From a virus, in the IMG/VR virus record IMGVR_UViG_3300031629_000048, positions 1 through 29,761 of that record: a DNA stretch of 29,761 bases, one strand, 5' to 3'. The notes beneath the pieces were generated by a model. That model was not told where the DNA came from. It ran no database searches and worked only from the letters and a program-made list of their open reading frames with translations. Shown in pieces: positions 16,636-23,335 of this stretch. How positions within the stretch are numbered: the stretch's first letter is position 1; each line of letters opens with the position of its first letter. The position numbers and the translations under genes are program-made.

Positions 16636-17216
16636 TAGTAGTTCTTATACAAATCCAGAACTCGTTTGATGTGGTCTGGGTAAGCAATACTGCCTCCAGA
16701 AGCACCAGGGTTCTGTATGCTTGCACTAGCGATAGTTTGTCGCAATTTGTGCTCTTCTTTAAAGTAGTACCTAACTAAGTCAATTACTGCAAGCTTTAAG
16801 TCTTCAGGACAGGTTGCCCAGCCTGATGTATATACTACTTCCACAGCGCCTGGGCCTATAGGGAAGTTCTTGTATAAGCTACCTCCGCCCGATCTAAAAA
16901 TGCTATCTGTTACAGTATCTAAGTAATAGTCAGTATTCGCAGCTAGAGTAGTATAATCACTACTAATTCCGGTTCGTTCTTTGACTGTTACAATAGCGTT
17001 AACAGGACTCCCTGTTAGCTGCACCGAACTTGATGCAAAGTTGATACTGAATGTTTCCGTTTTATTAACACTATAATCATCTACTATAGTGTTGTTACAA
17101 TAAGTCTTTACTAATGCACTCACAGACGTAATTAAGCTAGAGATACGAGTGTCTTCCCCCAAGCCAGTAATCTTGGAGGCTAACTTGTATTCTTCCAACG
17201 TTATTAAATTTGCCAT
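16635..17216 (-). CDS. Head-tail connector (gp6-like adaptor)
   Basis: This 193-residue protein follows the capsid gene. It has the classic layout of HK97 gp6-like adaptors. An N-terminal helical part (MANLITLEEYKLASKITG, ISSLITSVSALVKTYCNNTI) comes first, then a beta-rich insert, then a helix after CPEDLKLAVIDLVRYYFKEE and an extended C-terminus ending HIKRVLDLYKNY. It should form a ring under the portal. It lies beyond a strong terminator (17235-17260), so it depends on read-through or an unseen promoter. Directly before its ATG is a four-codon frame ATG GAC TTA TAA in the same frame, whose stop abuts the true start. Confidence 0.85.
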   Translation of the reverse strand: MANLITLEEYKLASKITGLGEDTRISSLITSVSALVKTYCNNTIVDDYSVNKTETFSINFASSSVQLTGSPVNAIVTVKERTGISSDYTTLAANTDYYLDTVTDSIFRSGGGSLYKNFPIGPGAVEVVYTSGWATCPEDLKLAVIDLVRYYFKEEHKLRQTIASASIQNPGASGGSIAYPDHIKRVLDLYKNY

Positions 17217-17234
17217 TTATAAGTCCATTAGTAA

Positions 17235-17260
17235 AAACTCGGGGGCGAACCCCCAAGTTT
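17235..17260 (-). terminator. Intrinsic terminator after the capsid gene
   Basis: On the minus strand the stem reads AAACT, one mismatch, GGGGG, loop TTCG, CCCCC, one mismatch, AGTTT, and runs on into a T tract (TTTTTAC). It begins 17 bases after the capsid stop. It would make capsid mRNA end here and reduce transcription of the connector and neck genes, in keeping with the much higher need for capsid subunits. Confidence 0.85.
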
Positions 17261-17276
17261 AGTTACTCTTCTAAAA

Positions 17277-18647
17277 TTAAGATGCAGCGTATTCGATACG
17301 TACTGAAGGTGCATCACCGGCAGCGCCAGCGAACAACTCAGTAAAACCGAGAGACTGTGAAGCAACAATAGCAGTACGCTGTGCGGCTGTTTCATAGTCT
17401 GTTTCGATTGCAACACCGCGCAGACGAGGCACAACATAGTTGTGTACGTTTACAGCGATAGCAGCAGTCTTGTTAGCAGCAATGCTGAACTGGTCACAGA
17501 TAACTACTGGAGAACCGTAAACAGAACCCATAGAACCTTGTACCTTAGCAGCCATATCTGATCCAACTTCACTAACGTCAGAGAAGCCAGGGTCATTGAT
17601 CAAGTTGTAATACTCACCAACACTAACGATATAAGCAACATCAGCAGGATTAACTCCATACTTGCCCATCTCACCACGTGCAGACATAAGCATTGCAGCA
17701 GTCAAAGGAACAGAGCCGTTAACAGCGATGTCAGTTACAGAAGTAGAATCAGCAGCTAGGAATGAACCTGAACCGTCAGTTCCAGCTCCGCCACATAGAC
17801 CTACGATGCTAGCGTTACCAATAGTGAATGCGCCGTCAATTGCACGAGCGTGAGCACGAGCCAAAGCAGACAAGATCATTGGAAGGATTGTAACTACTAC
17901 TTGCTCATCAGTATCATTACCGATGTAAGTACCAGAGATCAAACGCTTAGCAAGAGCAGTAACTTCACGAAGTTCAAACTCATTAGCAGCAACCTGCGTT
18001 CGGTTTTCTAAGATGCCATCACCGATTCCGCCAGTAGCGAAAGTAGCAACGTTAGTGTCATCCATCAAAGGAAGAACTGTAGCACCAGAATTGACTTGCA
18101 TTTCACGGAAGAGACCCGCAACTTTCTGCTGAAGACGTACTTCTTCTTCAAAAGTAGTTGCAACGATAGTATCTAAAGTGCCTGCGTTAGTGTCAAACTG
18201 AACACCAACTTTTTGCAGAAGGGCTTGTCCAAATGCAGTTCCGTTCATGCCTTTCTTGGTAATTTTACCAAGAACGTCAGCCATGAGGAAATCCTTACCG
18301 AACTTGGTAAGGTCTTGCTCACGCCCTGAGAAAGACTTCTTGCTGTTTTGCATAGCAGTGATCTCAGAAGACTTCTCTTCAAGGTCAGCTTTGTGCTCTG
18401 CTAGGATTTTAGCGATGTCAGCATCTTTAGCTTCCATCTTGGCTTCCATGTCAGCCATGAGTTGCTCAACGCCAGACTTAATACCAGTCTTAACGAGAAT
18501 GTTTTGGGCTTCAACAACAGAAGCTTCTTTATCAGCTTCGGCTTTCTCAGCTGCTTTTTGCTCGGCTTGCTTCATTGCGATTTTAGCAGCTGTATCTTCA
18601 GCTACCTTCTTTGCAAAAGCTTCCAAGTCGATGTTTTGATTTTCCAT
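17277..18647 (-). CDS. Major capsid protein from nested in-frame start
   Basis: Met208 of the protease-capsid frame (MENQNIDLEAFAKKVAED) has AGGAG at 18658-18654, six bases upstream of its ATG. That is as good as any ribosome site in the window and better than most. Initiation there gives 456 residues: delta-type scaffold plus capsid, about the size of an unprocessed HK97-like capsid precursor. The arrangement is analogous to lambda C/Nu3, where a nested start makes the abundant assembly protein and the long form the protease. Removal of the scaffold by the protease would leave a capsid of roughly 340-350 residues, starting somewhere near residue 310-320 of the long frame. Confidence 0.75.
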   Translation of the reverse strand: MENQNIDLEAFAKKVAEDTAAKIAMKQAEQKAAEKAEADKEASVVEAQNILVKTGIKSGVEQLMADMEAKMEAKDADIAKILAEHKADLEEKSSEITAMQNSKKSFSGREQDLTKFGKDFLMADVLGKITKKGMNGTAFGQALLQKVGVQFDTNAGTLDTIVATTFEEEVRLQQKVAGLFREMQVNSGATVLPLMDDTNVATFATGGIGDGILENRTQVAANEFELREVTALAKRLISGTYIGNDTDEQVVVTILPMILSALARAHARAIDGAFTIGNASIVGLCGGAGTDGSGSFLAADSTSVTDIAVNGSVPLTAAMLMSARGEMGKYGVNPADVAYIVSVGEYYNLINDPGFSDVSEVGSDMAAKVQGSMGSVYGSPVVICDQFSIAANKTAAIAVNVHNYVVPRLRGVAIETDYETAAQRTAIVASQSLGFTELFAGAAGDAPSVRIEYAAS

Positions 18648-19268
18648 TTTGATCTCCTGATCTGCGGAATCTAGTTCCGCGCTTTTCGGTGTGTTATCAC
18701 TAGCTACATTTGAAGTATTAACTTCGTCCTTAGCCAGAGACTGACCGGCTAGATCTACACGATTAGTGAAAGTTTTTTTGAAGGCTTCGTACTCATCAAC
18801 TGAGTCAAAAGACTTCGCGAGCGAAAAAGTAGCTTCTTGATTACAGGGTACGGAAACAACCGAAACCTCAAACAACTCAGCGTCCTTAATCATTAGTCCA
18901 TCGGTTTCTTTAATGTAATCAGCATCCTTGACTCTGAAACCAACAGAAAAGGCTCCAAGAACACCGTCTTTAACAAGCTCAGCTACATTGCCTGGGGCAC
19001 TTTTACTAATCCTGCATTCCAACTCTAAGCCACTAGGACCAGCTTTCATCCCTGTAGCGCGACCAATTGGTCTATCATAATCATGATTGAATAGAATAAT
19101 TGGGTTTTTCTCGAAATTCTTTAAGCCACCTTTCTGCCAAGCCTCTGCTGATATTGTATCACCTGCGCGATCAAAATCAGCGGTGCTCGCCATTCCACGA
19201 ATCAAAACAGAGCCGTCATCGGCCTGCTCAGACTTAAATGTGGAAGTGAGACTAAAAATCTTATCCAT
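17277..19268 (-). CDS. Prohead protease-major capsid fusion (S78 protease + HK97 capsid)
   Basis: This is one 663-residue frame. Residues 1-165 form an HK97-type S78 prohead protease: GMASTADFDRAGDTIS, the catalytic His at 62 in ILFNHDYDRPIGRA, the catalytic Ser at 108 in GVLGAFSVGFR, and LFEVSVVSVPCN near 132-143 with the likely third residue Glu134. A linker follows, then a charged coiled-coil scaffolding (delta) region at about 208-315 rich in Ala, Glu and Lys. The HK97-fold capsid follows, with motifs such as VATTFEEEVRLQQKVAGLF and VNSGATVLPLMDD. In most phages protease and capsid are separate genes. An internal ATG at 18647 with a strong ribosome site would also produce capsid alone. 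The fused product would be autoproteolytic and needed in small amounts. A terminator follows the stop. Confidence 0.9.
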   Translation of the reverse strand: MDKIFSLTSTFKSEQADDGSVLIRGMASTADFDRAGDTISAEAWQKGGLKNFEKNPIILFNHDYDRPIGRATGMKAGPSGLELECRISKSAPGNVAELVKDGVLGAFSVGFRVKDADYIKETDGLMIKDAELFEVSVVSVPCNQEATFSLAKSFDSVDEYEAFKKTFTNRVDLAGQSLAKDEVNTSNVASDNTPKSAELDSADQEIKMENQNIDLEAFAKKVAEDTAAKIAMKQAEQKAAEKAEADKEASVVEAQNILVKTGIKSGVEQLMADMEAKMEAKDADIAKILAEHKADLEEKSSEITAMQNSKKSFSGREQDLTKFGKDFLMADVLGKITKKGMNGTAFGQALLQKVGVQFDTNAGTLDTIVATTFEEEVRLQQKVAGLFREMQVNSGATVLPLMDDTNVATFATGGIGDGILENRTQVAANEFELREVTALAKRLISGTYIGNDTDEQVVVTILPMILSALARAHARAIDGAFTIGNASIVGLCGGAGTDGSGSFLAADSTSVTDIAVNGSVPLTAAMLMSARGEMGKYGVNPADVAYIVSVGEYYNLINDPGFSDVSEVGSDMAAKVQGSMGSVYGSPVVICDQFSIAANKTAAIAVNVHNYVVPRLRGVAIETDYETAAQRTAIVASQSLGFTELFAGAAGDAPSVRIEYAAS
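18654..18658 (-). promoter_or_regulatory. Shine-Dalgarno site for the nested capsid start
   Basis: AGGAG lies six bases before the ATG at 18647, inside the coding sequence of the protease-capsid frame. Its position between protease and scaffold parts makes a chance match unlikely. Confidence 0.75.
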
Positions 19269-19599
19269 CTTTCTTCTCCACTTTAACTTTAGCAGGTTTA
19301 GCAGCTACAGGCTTATTAGCAGGTATTGGCTTCACGGGTGCTTTAGTTTCTGCAGGTTTTACTGCAGGTTCTACTTCGGACTTATCTAGGCACTTAACAA
19401 GTGGCCAAAACTGTGTACTAGCCTTTAGTGTTGTTATTGCGCCTCTATAACCTCCAAAAATACTGTTAAGCGTAGAACCCATAACCGGCTGATTTGAGCC
19501 TAGCTTGGCATACGCCTCTTCCTTAAGAATTTTACCTTCTTTAAGGAAGTAAGTTGTTAAACTTTTAAGAGCTTTATTAATTTTTACTTTATTCGCCAT
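19261..19599 (-). CDS. Small head-region protein, unknown function
   Basis: I choose ATG at 19599 (112 residues, MANKVKINKALKSL) rather than an in-frame ATG at 19632, because GAGGA lies about 9 nt before the former. The N-terminal 65 residues look folded and helical (LKSLTTYFLKEGKILKEEAY, LNSIFGGYRGAITTLKASTQ). The last 40 are a Pro/Ala/Lys/Val-rich tail (KPAETKAPVKPIPANKPVAA) that is probably disordered. It overlaps the portal gene by 11 bases and the protease-capsid gene by 8, so it belongs to the head operon. Possible roles are capsid decoration, portal association or assembly cofactor. I do not recognise the family. Confidence 0.7.
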   Translation of the reverse strand: MANKVKINKALKSLTTYFLKEGKILKEEAYAKLGSNQPVMGSTLNSIFGGYRGAITTLKASTQFWPLVKCLDKSEVEPAVKPAETKAPVKPIPANKPVAAKPAKVKVEKKDG

Positions 19600-20773
19600 C
19601 TTCGTTGTCCTCAACTGGTCTGCCGCCTTCATTGGCGTCGACTGCAGATCCTGCGATGTTTGCAGGAACTCTGATCTCTGCGGTACCCTCTAGCTCTGGG
19701 AACCCTAGTCTTTCTCTGGCTTCAGCAGGAGTAATAATACCACCATTTACTAATGAAGTATAATATGCTGAAGAGTCACTTAACTCTGGCTGCAAAGCCG
19801 GAATCTCGGTAATGTCTTCAACACACTCGAAACCATAAAATCGAGTCATTGCAAAATTGATTTTTCTAACTATAGGAAGGATAGTCTCCAAATAGTAGAG
19901 TCGTAAATTTGGACGAATGTTAGCATTATTTCCAGAGTCCAAAAGAATTGGAGGGACTCCGAGTGCCTTCAAAATTATCTTTTCATTGTCAGCTATGCTT
20001 TGTTGAAAATCCAAATCTTTAAAATTTACGTTTGAGATAGTATCTACTTCGATACCACCATCTAGAATTAGGGGACGTCTTCCGCCAGCATCTGGGCTAT
20101 AACGTTGCTGCCAAGACATGATCATACGTTCTTTAATCTTATCAGATAAAGTATTAGGTGACTTCAATACAAGACCAGGAACAGCACCGTTCTTAAAGAA
20201 GTTGTCTTGAAACTTACGCATAGATGAAATAAGATTCATCGTACGGGCTGCAGGACTTAGCCTAGGAACGCCTCTGTAGATAGAATGAAAAGAGTTTTCT
20301 TTGATATGAATGATTTCATCAGTACTAAAATCAACATCATTTAAAGAGTAGTGAGAGATATAAGTCTTGTCGTCTGCATGTATAATAACTTTTTCTGCAG
20401 GTAGATGGTACATATGAGCACCATCAAAATAGATAAAGATATTGCCGTCTACAATGAAATCTGTAATTAGGTTTCTTCGGAAGCTGTTAATATCTTGATA
20501 AGGGTTTGGTTCGCGGTTAAGTAGTGTCTCTACTTTAGCTCTCTTAATGCCTTTAACAACACCTTTAGTGTTAGTATTGGGTTTAACAAGAGTAGGAATC
20601 TCAGCACAATCGTCAACGATCATATTCACGCCACGATTGACTATCTCTAACTCTTCATACGCCCTCGTATAACTAAGAGTCAGTTCCCTGGAGCCTTCCT
20701 TTTTTCCAACATCAAATTGCTGGGCGGGATTCAACTTCTCGGTCCTACCTAATATATTACTGTACCAAGCCAT
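19589..20773 (-). CDS. Portal protein (HK97 family)
   Basis: This 394-residue protein matches HK97-type portals in length and phrases. It has AYEELEIVNRGVNMIVDDCA near the N-terminus, DFIVDGNIFIYFD, FSTDEIIHIKENSF, YRGVPRLSPAARTMNLISSM, FFKNGAVPGLVLKSP, then NEKIILKALGVPPILLDSG and the stem and crown region ending ITPAEARERLGFPELEG. It forms the dodecameric ring through which DNA enters and leaves, and docks terminase. Here it is separated from large terminase by two nuclease genes and lies in the transcript from the promoter at 21829-21857. It overlaps the HNH gene by 17 bases. Confidence 0.95.
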   Translation of the reverse strand: MAWYSNILGRTEKLNPAQQFDVGKKEGSRELTLSYTRAYEELEIVNRGVNMIVDDCAEIPTLVKPNTNTKGVVKGIKRAKVETLLNREPNPYQDINSFRRNLITDFIVDGNIFIYFDGAHMYHLPAEKVIIHADDKTYISHYSLNDVDFSTDEIIHIKENSFHSIYRGVPRLSPAARTMNLISSMRKFQDNFFKNGAVPGLVLKSPNTLSDKIKERMIMSWQQRYSPDAGGRRPLILDGGIEVDTISNVNFKDLDFQQSIADNEKIILKALGVPPILLDSGNNANIRPNLRLYYLETILPIVRKINFAMTRFYGFECVEDITEIPALQPELSDSSAYYTSLVNGGIITPAEARERLGFPELEGTAEIRVPANIAGSAVDANEGGRPVEDNEDGE

Positions 20774-21125
20774 GTTTTTCTCTTTGAATCTGTACCCAGC
20801 GCATCTGCTTCTTTGCAGTACCTAACGAAGGATCCTTACCGTAAATTGAATGTAGCTTTAAGTGGTGTGTATGACAAATAGTAGTTGTATGGTCATAAAG
20901 CTCCGCATGGTGCTCTTCTATAAAGTCATCTCTAAGTGCTTGTATATACTCAGGATTATGTTTGTTAGCAATAAGCCACTGATTTAACAGGGGCGTTAAA
21001 CTATAGTAGTGATGAAAGTCTAACTGCTCTGTCTCATCACAAATCTCGCAAGCCGACCCTTTAATATACTTAGACTTAGCCCTGTCTCTAACGTATTTGA
21101 TCGGGTCTCTCAATAGTTTAGGCAT
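20757..21125 (-). CDS. HNH endonuclease
   Basis: This 122-residue protein has a complete HNH metal-binding core: Cys26-x2-Cys29 (CEICD), His38-His39 (DFHHYY), and Cys84 with His85, His87, His88 and His92 (ICHTHHLKLHS). Small HNH proteins encoded next to terminase and portal are known packaging components in many phages, where they work with terminase at the cleavage site (established for HK97-like phages). Here the gene lies between terminase and portal and overlaps both neighbours, which fits that role. Because the gene just upstream is probably a mobile endonuclease, a homing origin is the alternative. Confidence 0.85.
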   Translation of the reverse strand: MPKLLRDPIKYVRDRAKSKYIKGSACEICDETEQLDFHHYYSLTPLLNQWLIANKHNPEYIQALRDDFIEEHHAELYDHTTTICHTHHLKLHSIYGKDPSLGTAKKQMRWVQIQREKHGLVQ

Positions 21126-21744
21126 ATAGTAATTCCTTTATTTGCTTAAAGCCTTCGCAAAGAAAAGTCTCTGTATTCCCATTTCTTAGCTCTCCAGTAT
21201 TGTACAATTCTACGTCTGATAGTATGAACTCCTCCAACTCTAAGGCTGATTCATTGGAATCGCATTCTACTAGCTGTAATAATTTAGGTAGAGTTCCAGG
21301 TAAAAAATCATATTTGCGTTTATCCCAGTCTGCCGTTACACCCACTTTATGTAAACCTAATGCTTCAAAGTAGCACAAATAAACAAACTTAGTACTTTCT
21401 TTGTTTCCTGATGTAGAACAATTCGGGCAACCTACTAGCTTTACTAGGTTATTGTAAGAACTCTCCCATTCATATCCACAGGTTTTATGTTTATATAAAG
21501 CCTTTTTGTTAGCCCTCGTGTATTCACTCACTAGCTCATATTCAGTATCTTTTAAACGACTAATAATATTATCTTTATCTACAATGTTGTGCTTACCTGC
21601 TAAGGGAGACTTTAACTTTAACCTACTTGCTTTCTGTCTTATGGAAGGTTTAGTTCTACGCAGTATCTCTGCGGATTTTTCCAAACCTAATACAGGGTAG
21701 GTCTCCTTCAGCAACAACACATCTTCTTCTGTCCATCTTGCCAT
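21118..21744 (-). CDS. Putative mobile (homing-type) endonuclease, GIY-YIG-like
   Basis: The protein has 208 residues in three parts. Residues 1-46 (RWTEEDVLLLKETYPVLGLE ... SIRQKASRLKLK) form a Myb/SANT-like helix-turn-helix DNA-binding domain common in homing nucleases. Residues about 84-112 are a zinc-ribbon-like segment (HKTCGYEWESS ... VGCPNC: Cys89, Cys106, Cys109, perhaps His86). Residues about 118-186 resemble a GIY-YIG/T5orf172-like nuclease core: FVYLCYF, LHKVGVTADWDKRK with Arg143, and the acidic helix ALELEEFIL. It is the first gene after the promoter at 21829-21857 and has GGGGG before its ATG. A tandem duplication of the terminase end lies just upstream. The nuclease domain match is partial, so cutting activity is inferred. 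Confidence 0.7.
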   Translation of the reverse strand: MARWTEEDVLLLKETYPVLGLEKSAEILRRTKPSIRQKASRLKLKSPLAGKHNIVDKDNIISRLKDTEYELVSEYTRANKKALYKHKTCGYEWESSYNNLVKLVGCPNCSTSGNKESTKFVYLCYFEALGLHKVGVTADWDKRKYDFLPGTLPKLLQLVECDSNESALELEEFILSDVELYNTGELRNGNTETFLCEGFKQIKELLYA

Positions 21745-21764
21745 ATCTTTCCCCCAAGAAAGTT

Positions 21765-21810
21765 ACCGCGCCTGTTGGAGCAGGTTCAGGGTAATTAATC
21801 CCTTCGCGGT
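21765..21810 (-). promoter_or_regulatory. Structured leader: candidate three-way RNA junction
   Basis: An outer stem pairs ACCGCG (21765-21770) with CGCGGT (21805-21810). Within it lie two hairpins: CCTG/CAGG (21771-21774 with 21781-21784) and AGGG/CCCT (21788-21791 with 21800-21803). The element starts about 12 bases after the predicted transcription start of the promoter at 21829-21857 and ends 20 bases before the nuclease ATG. It could control translation of the nuclease. It is not a match to a riboswitch I know. Confidence 0.5.
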
Positions 21811-21828
21811 TTGGTTATATTAGAAATT

Positions 21829-21857
21829 ATTATATCTTGTCTAACGTCGCTTGTCAA
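21829..21857 (-). promoter_or_regulatory. Sigma70-type promoter for nuclease-portal-capsid block
   Basis: TTGACA (21857-21852), 17 bp, TATAAT (21834-21829), preceded by CAAAAATAGTG. It is a perfect consensus with the same upstream A-rich element as the other four promoters. Transcription should start near 21822, leaving a ~78-nt leader before the endonuclease ATG. Confidence 0.87.
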
Positions 21858-21875
21858 ACACTATTTTTGCTTAGG

Positions 21876-21947
21876 TATCGCTAGAAGGATATATTTGCAG
21901 TCTGAAACGAATATCGCTAGAAGGATATATTTGCAGTCTGAAACGAA
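21876..21947. repeat. Perfect 36-bp tandem duplication of the terminase 3' end
   Basis: Copies at 21876-21911 and 21912-21947 are identical in all 36 positions. The right-hand copy contains the last codons of large terminase and its TAG stop; the left-hand copy is non-coding and ends 19 bp from the -35 box at 21857. Because 36 is a multiple of three, read-through of the TAG would add a repeat of the same terminal residues (RYSFQTANISF) before an identical stop. Perfect identity suggests a recent event. Confidence 0.97.
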
Positions 21948-23221
21948 TAAAGTGCGTAGCGAAGCGCATCGGCCATGTGTGAAGCCATGTTATGCTTAGG
22001 CTTTTCCTTTATTAGATTAGGGTTCGGATCCCATTGATAGGCATCTAGGCAAGTTAGAGCCTGTTTGCACTCCTGATCTATAAAGAGGGTTCCATTATCT
22101 ACAATGGCTGCAACATGTCCGATTCCATCTAGTACGGACTTCTTAGCATTGATAGTAGAGATGTCATAGTTCTGCGCAAAGTCAAATCGTGTCTGCTGTG
22201 CGGCCGAGTCAATATAGATATAGTCTATATCCCATCTATCGATCAACTTCTGTATCTCAACAGCGTGTTGTTCTGTAGTTCTCTCGTTATTAAGATACTC
22301 ATCTACTAAGTAGTATTGCTCTGCACCCCAATCATAGGCGATTACACACATTGCTGTCGGGTCTTTGAAACCTACGTCCAACCCCGCGAACACGTCCATT
22401 TTACTAGTATCAAACTGAGACAAATCCTTTACGTTAGTCTCAAAGTCGAAACTCCATATCTGACCTTGATAAGTATTAAAGTCAGCTTCATACTCTTGTT
22501 TGAATTCTGCCTCTGACATAGACTTACGCGCCTCTGATATGTCTGATTCCGACATACGGGGGTTGTCTCTATACGTGGCTCTGATAGATACCCATTCAGG
22601 GAACTCATCAGAAAAGCCTCTGTAGAAGAACTCGGAGAACCAGTTGTTGCGACCCCGTGGCGTGGAAATAAACAATGCTTTTGAATTCGGTTTATCTAGT
22701 GTGGGTCTTAGTGCTACATTGAAAGCATCTTTGCCATCTGCTAGTGCTGCTTCGTCGAATATAATAAGATCGTAAGAGCGACCAACACAAGAGTCAACTT
22801 GGTTTACAGAACCCATTCTCACCGTAGAGCCATTGGATATTTCTATGACTTTGTCTTTTGCATTGTCCTTTGTTACTTCTAGATCAAAGTGTTTAATTAA
22901 TGTTCTTTGTAAATCGAAGGAGATTTGGGAAAGCGCGTAGTTGGGTGACATAATGAGAATATTAGAGCCTGGAACTAAGGAAACTAGTTGACCAATAATA
23001 TTAGCTATATAAGTCTTTCCCTGTCTACGAGATACAGCTGCGCATACAAACCTATACTTAGGGTTATTAATAGCGTTAATAATAGCTACCTGTGAAGGTA
23101 GGGGTGTAACCTTTAATAATGCTAAGTACGGGTCTATTGGGAGCTTTATAAACTTCTCTTCAGCCCCTAGTTCAGCTATTTCAGTAGAGATTATATCTCT
23201 GCGACTTATTTCTATTGCCAT
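21917..23221 (-). CDS. terL: Terminase large subunit
   Basis: This 434-residue ATPase/nuclease packages DNA into the prohead. The Walker A-like loop is SRRQGKT at 64-70. Walker B is DLIIFDEA at 151-158 with Asp156-Glu157. The coupling motif is FISTPRG at 184-190. The C-terminal RNase H-like nuclease has AGLDVGFKDPTA (Asp282), YIDSAA (Asp338) and HMADALRYAL (Asp418), the expected three metal ligands. Length and motifs fit the T4/P22-type family with a compact ATPase. The small subunit is encoded about 1.5 kb upstream rather than adjacent, with lysis-type genes and a tRNA-like element between. The last codons lie in a tandem duplication. Confidence 0.96.
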   Translation of the reverse strand: MAIEISRRDIISTEIAELGAEEKFIKLPIDPYLALLKVTPLPSQVAIINAINNPKYRFVCAAVSRRQGKTYIANIIGQLVSLVPGSNILIMSPNYALSQISFDLQRTLIKHFDLEVTKDNAKDKVIEISNGSTVRMGSVNQVDSCVGRSYDLIIFDEAALADGKDAFNVALRPTLDKPNSKALFISTPRGRNNWFSEFFYRGFSDEFPEWVSIRATYRDNPRMSESDISEARKSMSEAEFKQEYEADFNTYQGQIWSFDFETNVKDLSQFDTSKMDVFAGLDVGFKDPTAMCVIAYDWGAEQYYLVDEYLNNERTTEQHAVEIQKLIDRWDIDYIYIDSAAQQTRFDFAQNYDISTINAKKSVLDGIGHVAAIVDNGTLFIDQECKQALTCLDAYQWDPNPNLIKEKPKHNMASHMADALRYALYSFQTANISF

Positions 23222-23240
23222 GTTATTCTCTTAGTAGGGT

Positions 23241-23325
23241 GGTGAGGGAAGGGAGTCGAACCCTCCGCTAGAGAGCGCCCTCTCTTAAGGCCGTGCACTT
23301 TGCGTATGTGCCCTTCTTTCTCACC
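23241..23325 (-). tRNA. tRNA-like cloverleaf, degenerate or unusual
   Basis: The outer stem pairs GGTGAG (23325-23320) with CTCACC (23246-23241). A canonical T arm follows the rule: GAGGG, loop TTCGACT, CCCTT (one G-T pair). Two more arms are visible: AGAGAG/CTCTCT around a GGCG loop (23285-23270), and AAGG/CCTT enclosing GCAC-9 nt-GTGC (23315-23287). No arm gives a standard 5-bp stem with a 7-nt loop and U33, so no anticodon can be named. The D-loop GG is absent, and CCA is not encoded (ACC then C). It fills the gap between the DUF1353 gene and terminase. It may be a decayed tRNA or a tRNA mimic. Confidence 0.5.
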
Positions 23326-23335
23326 ATTGATCTTA

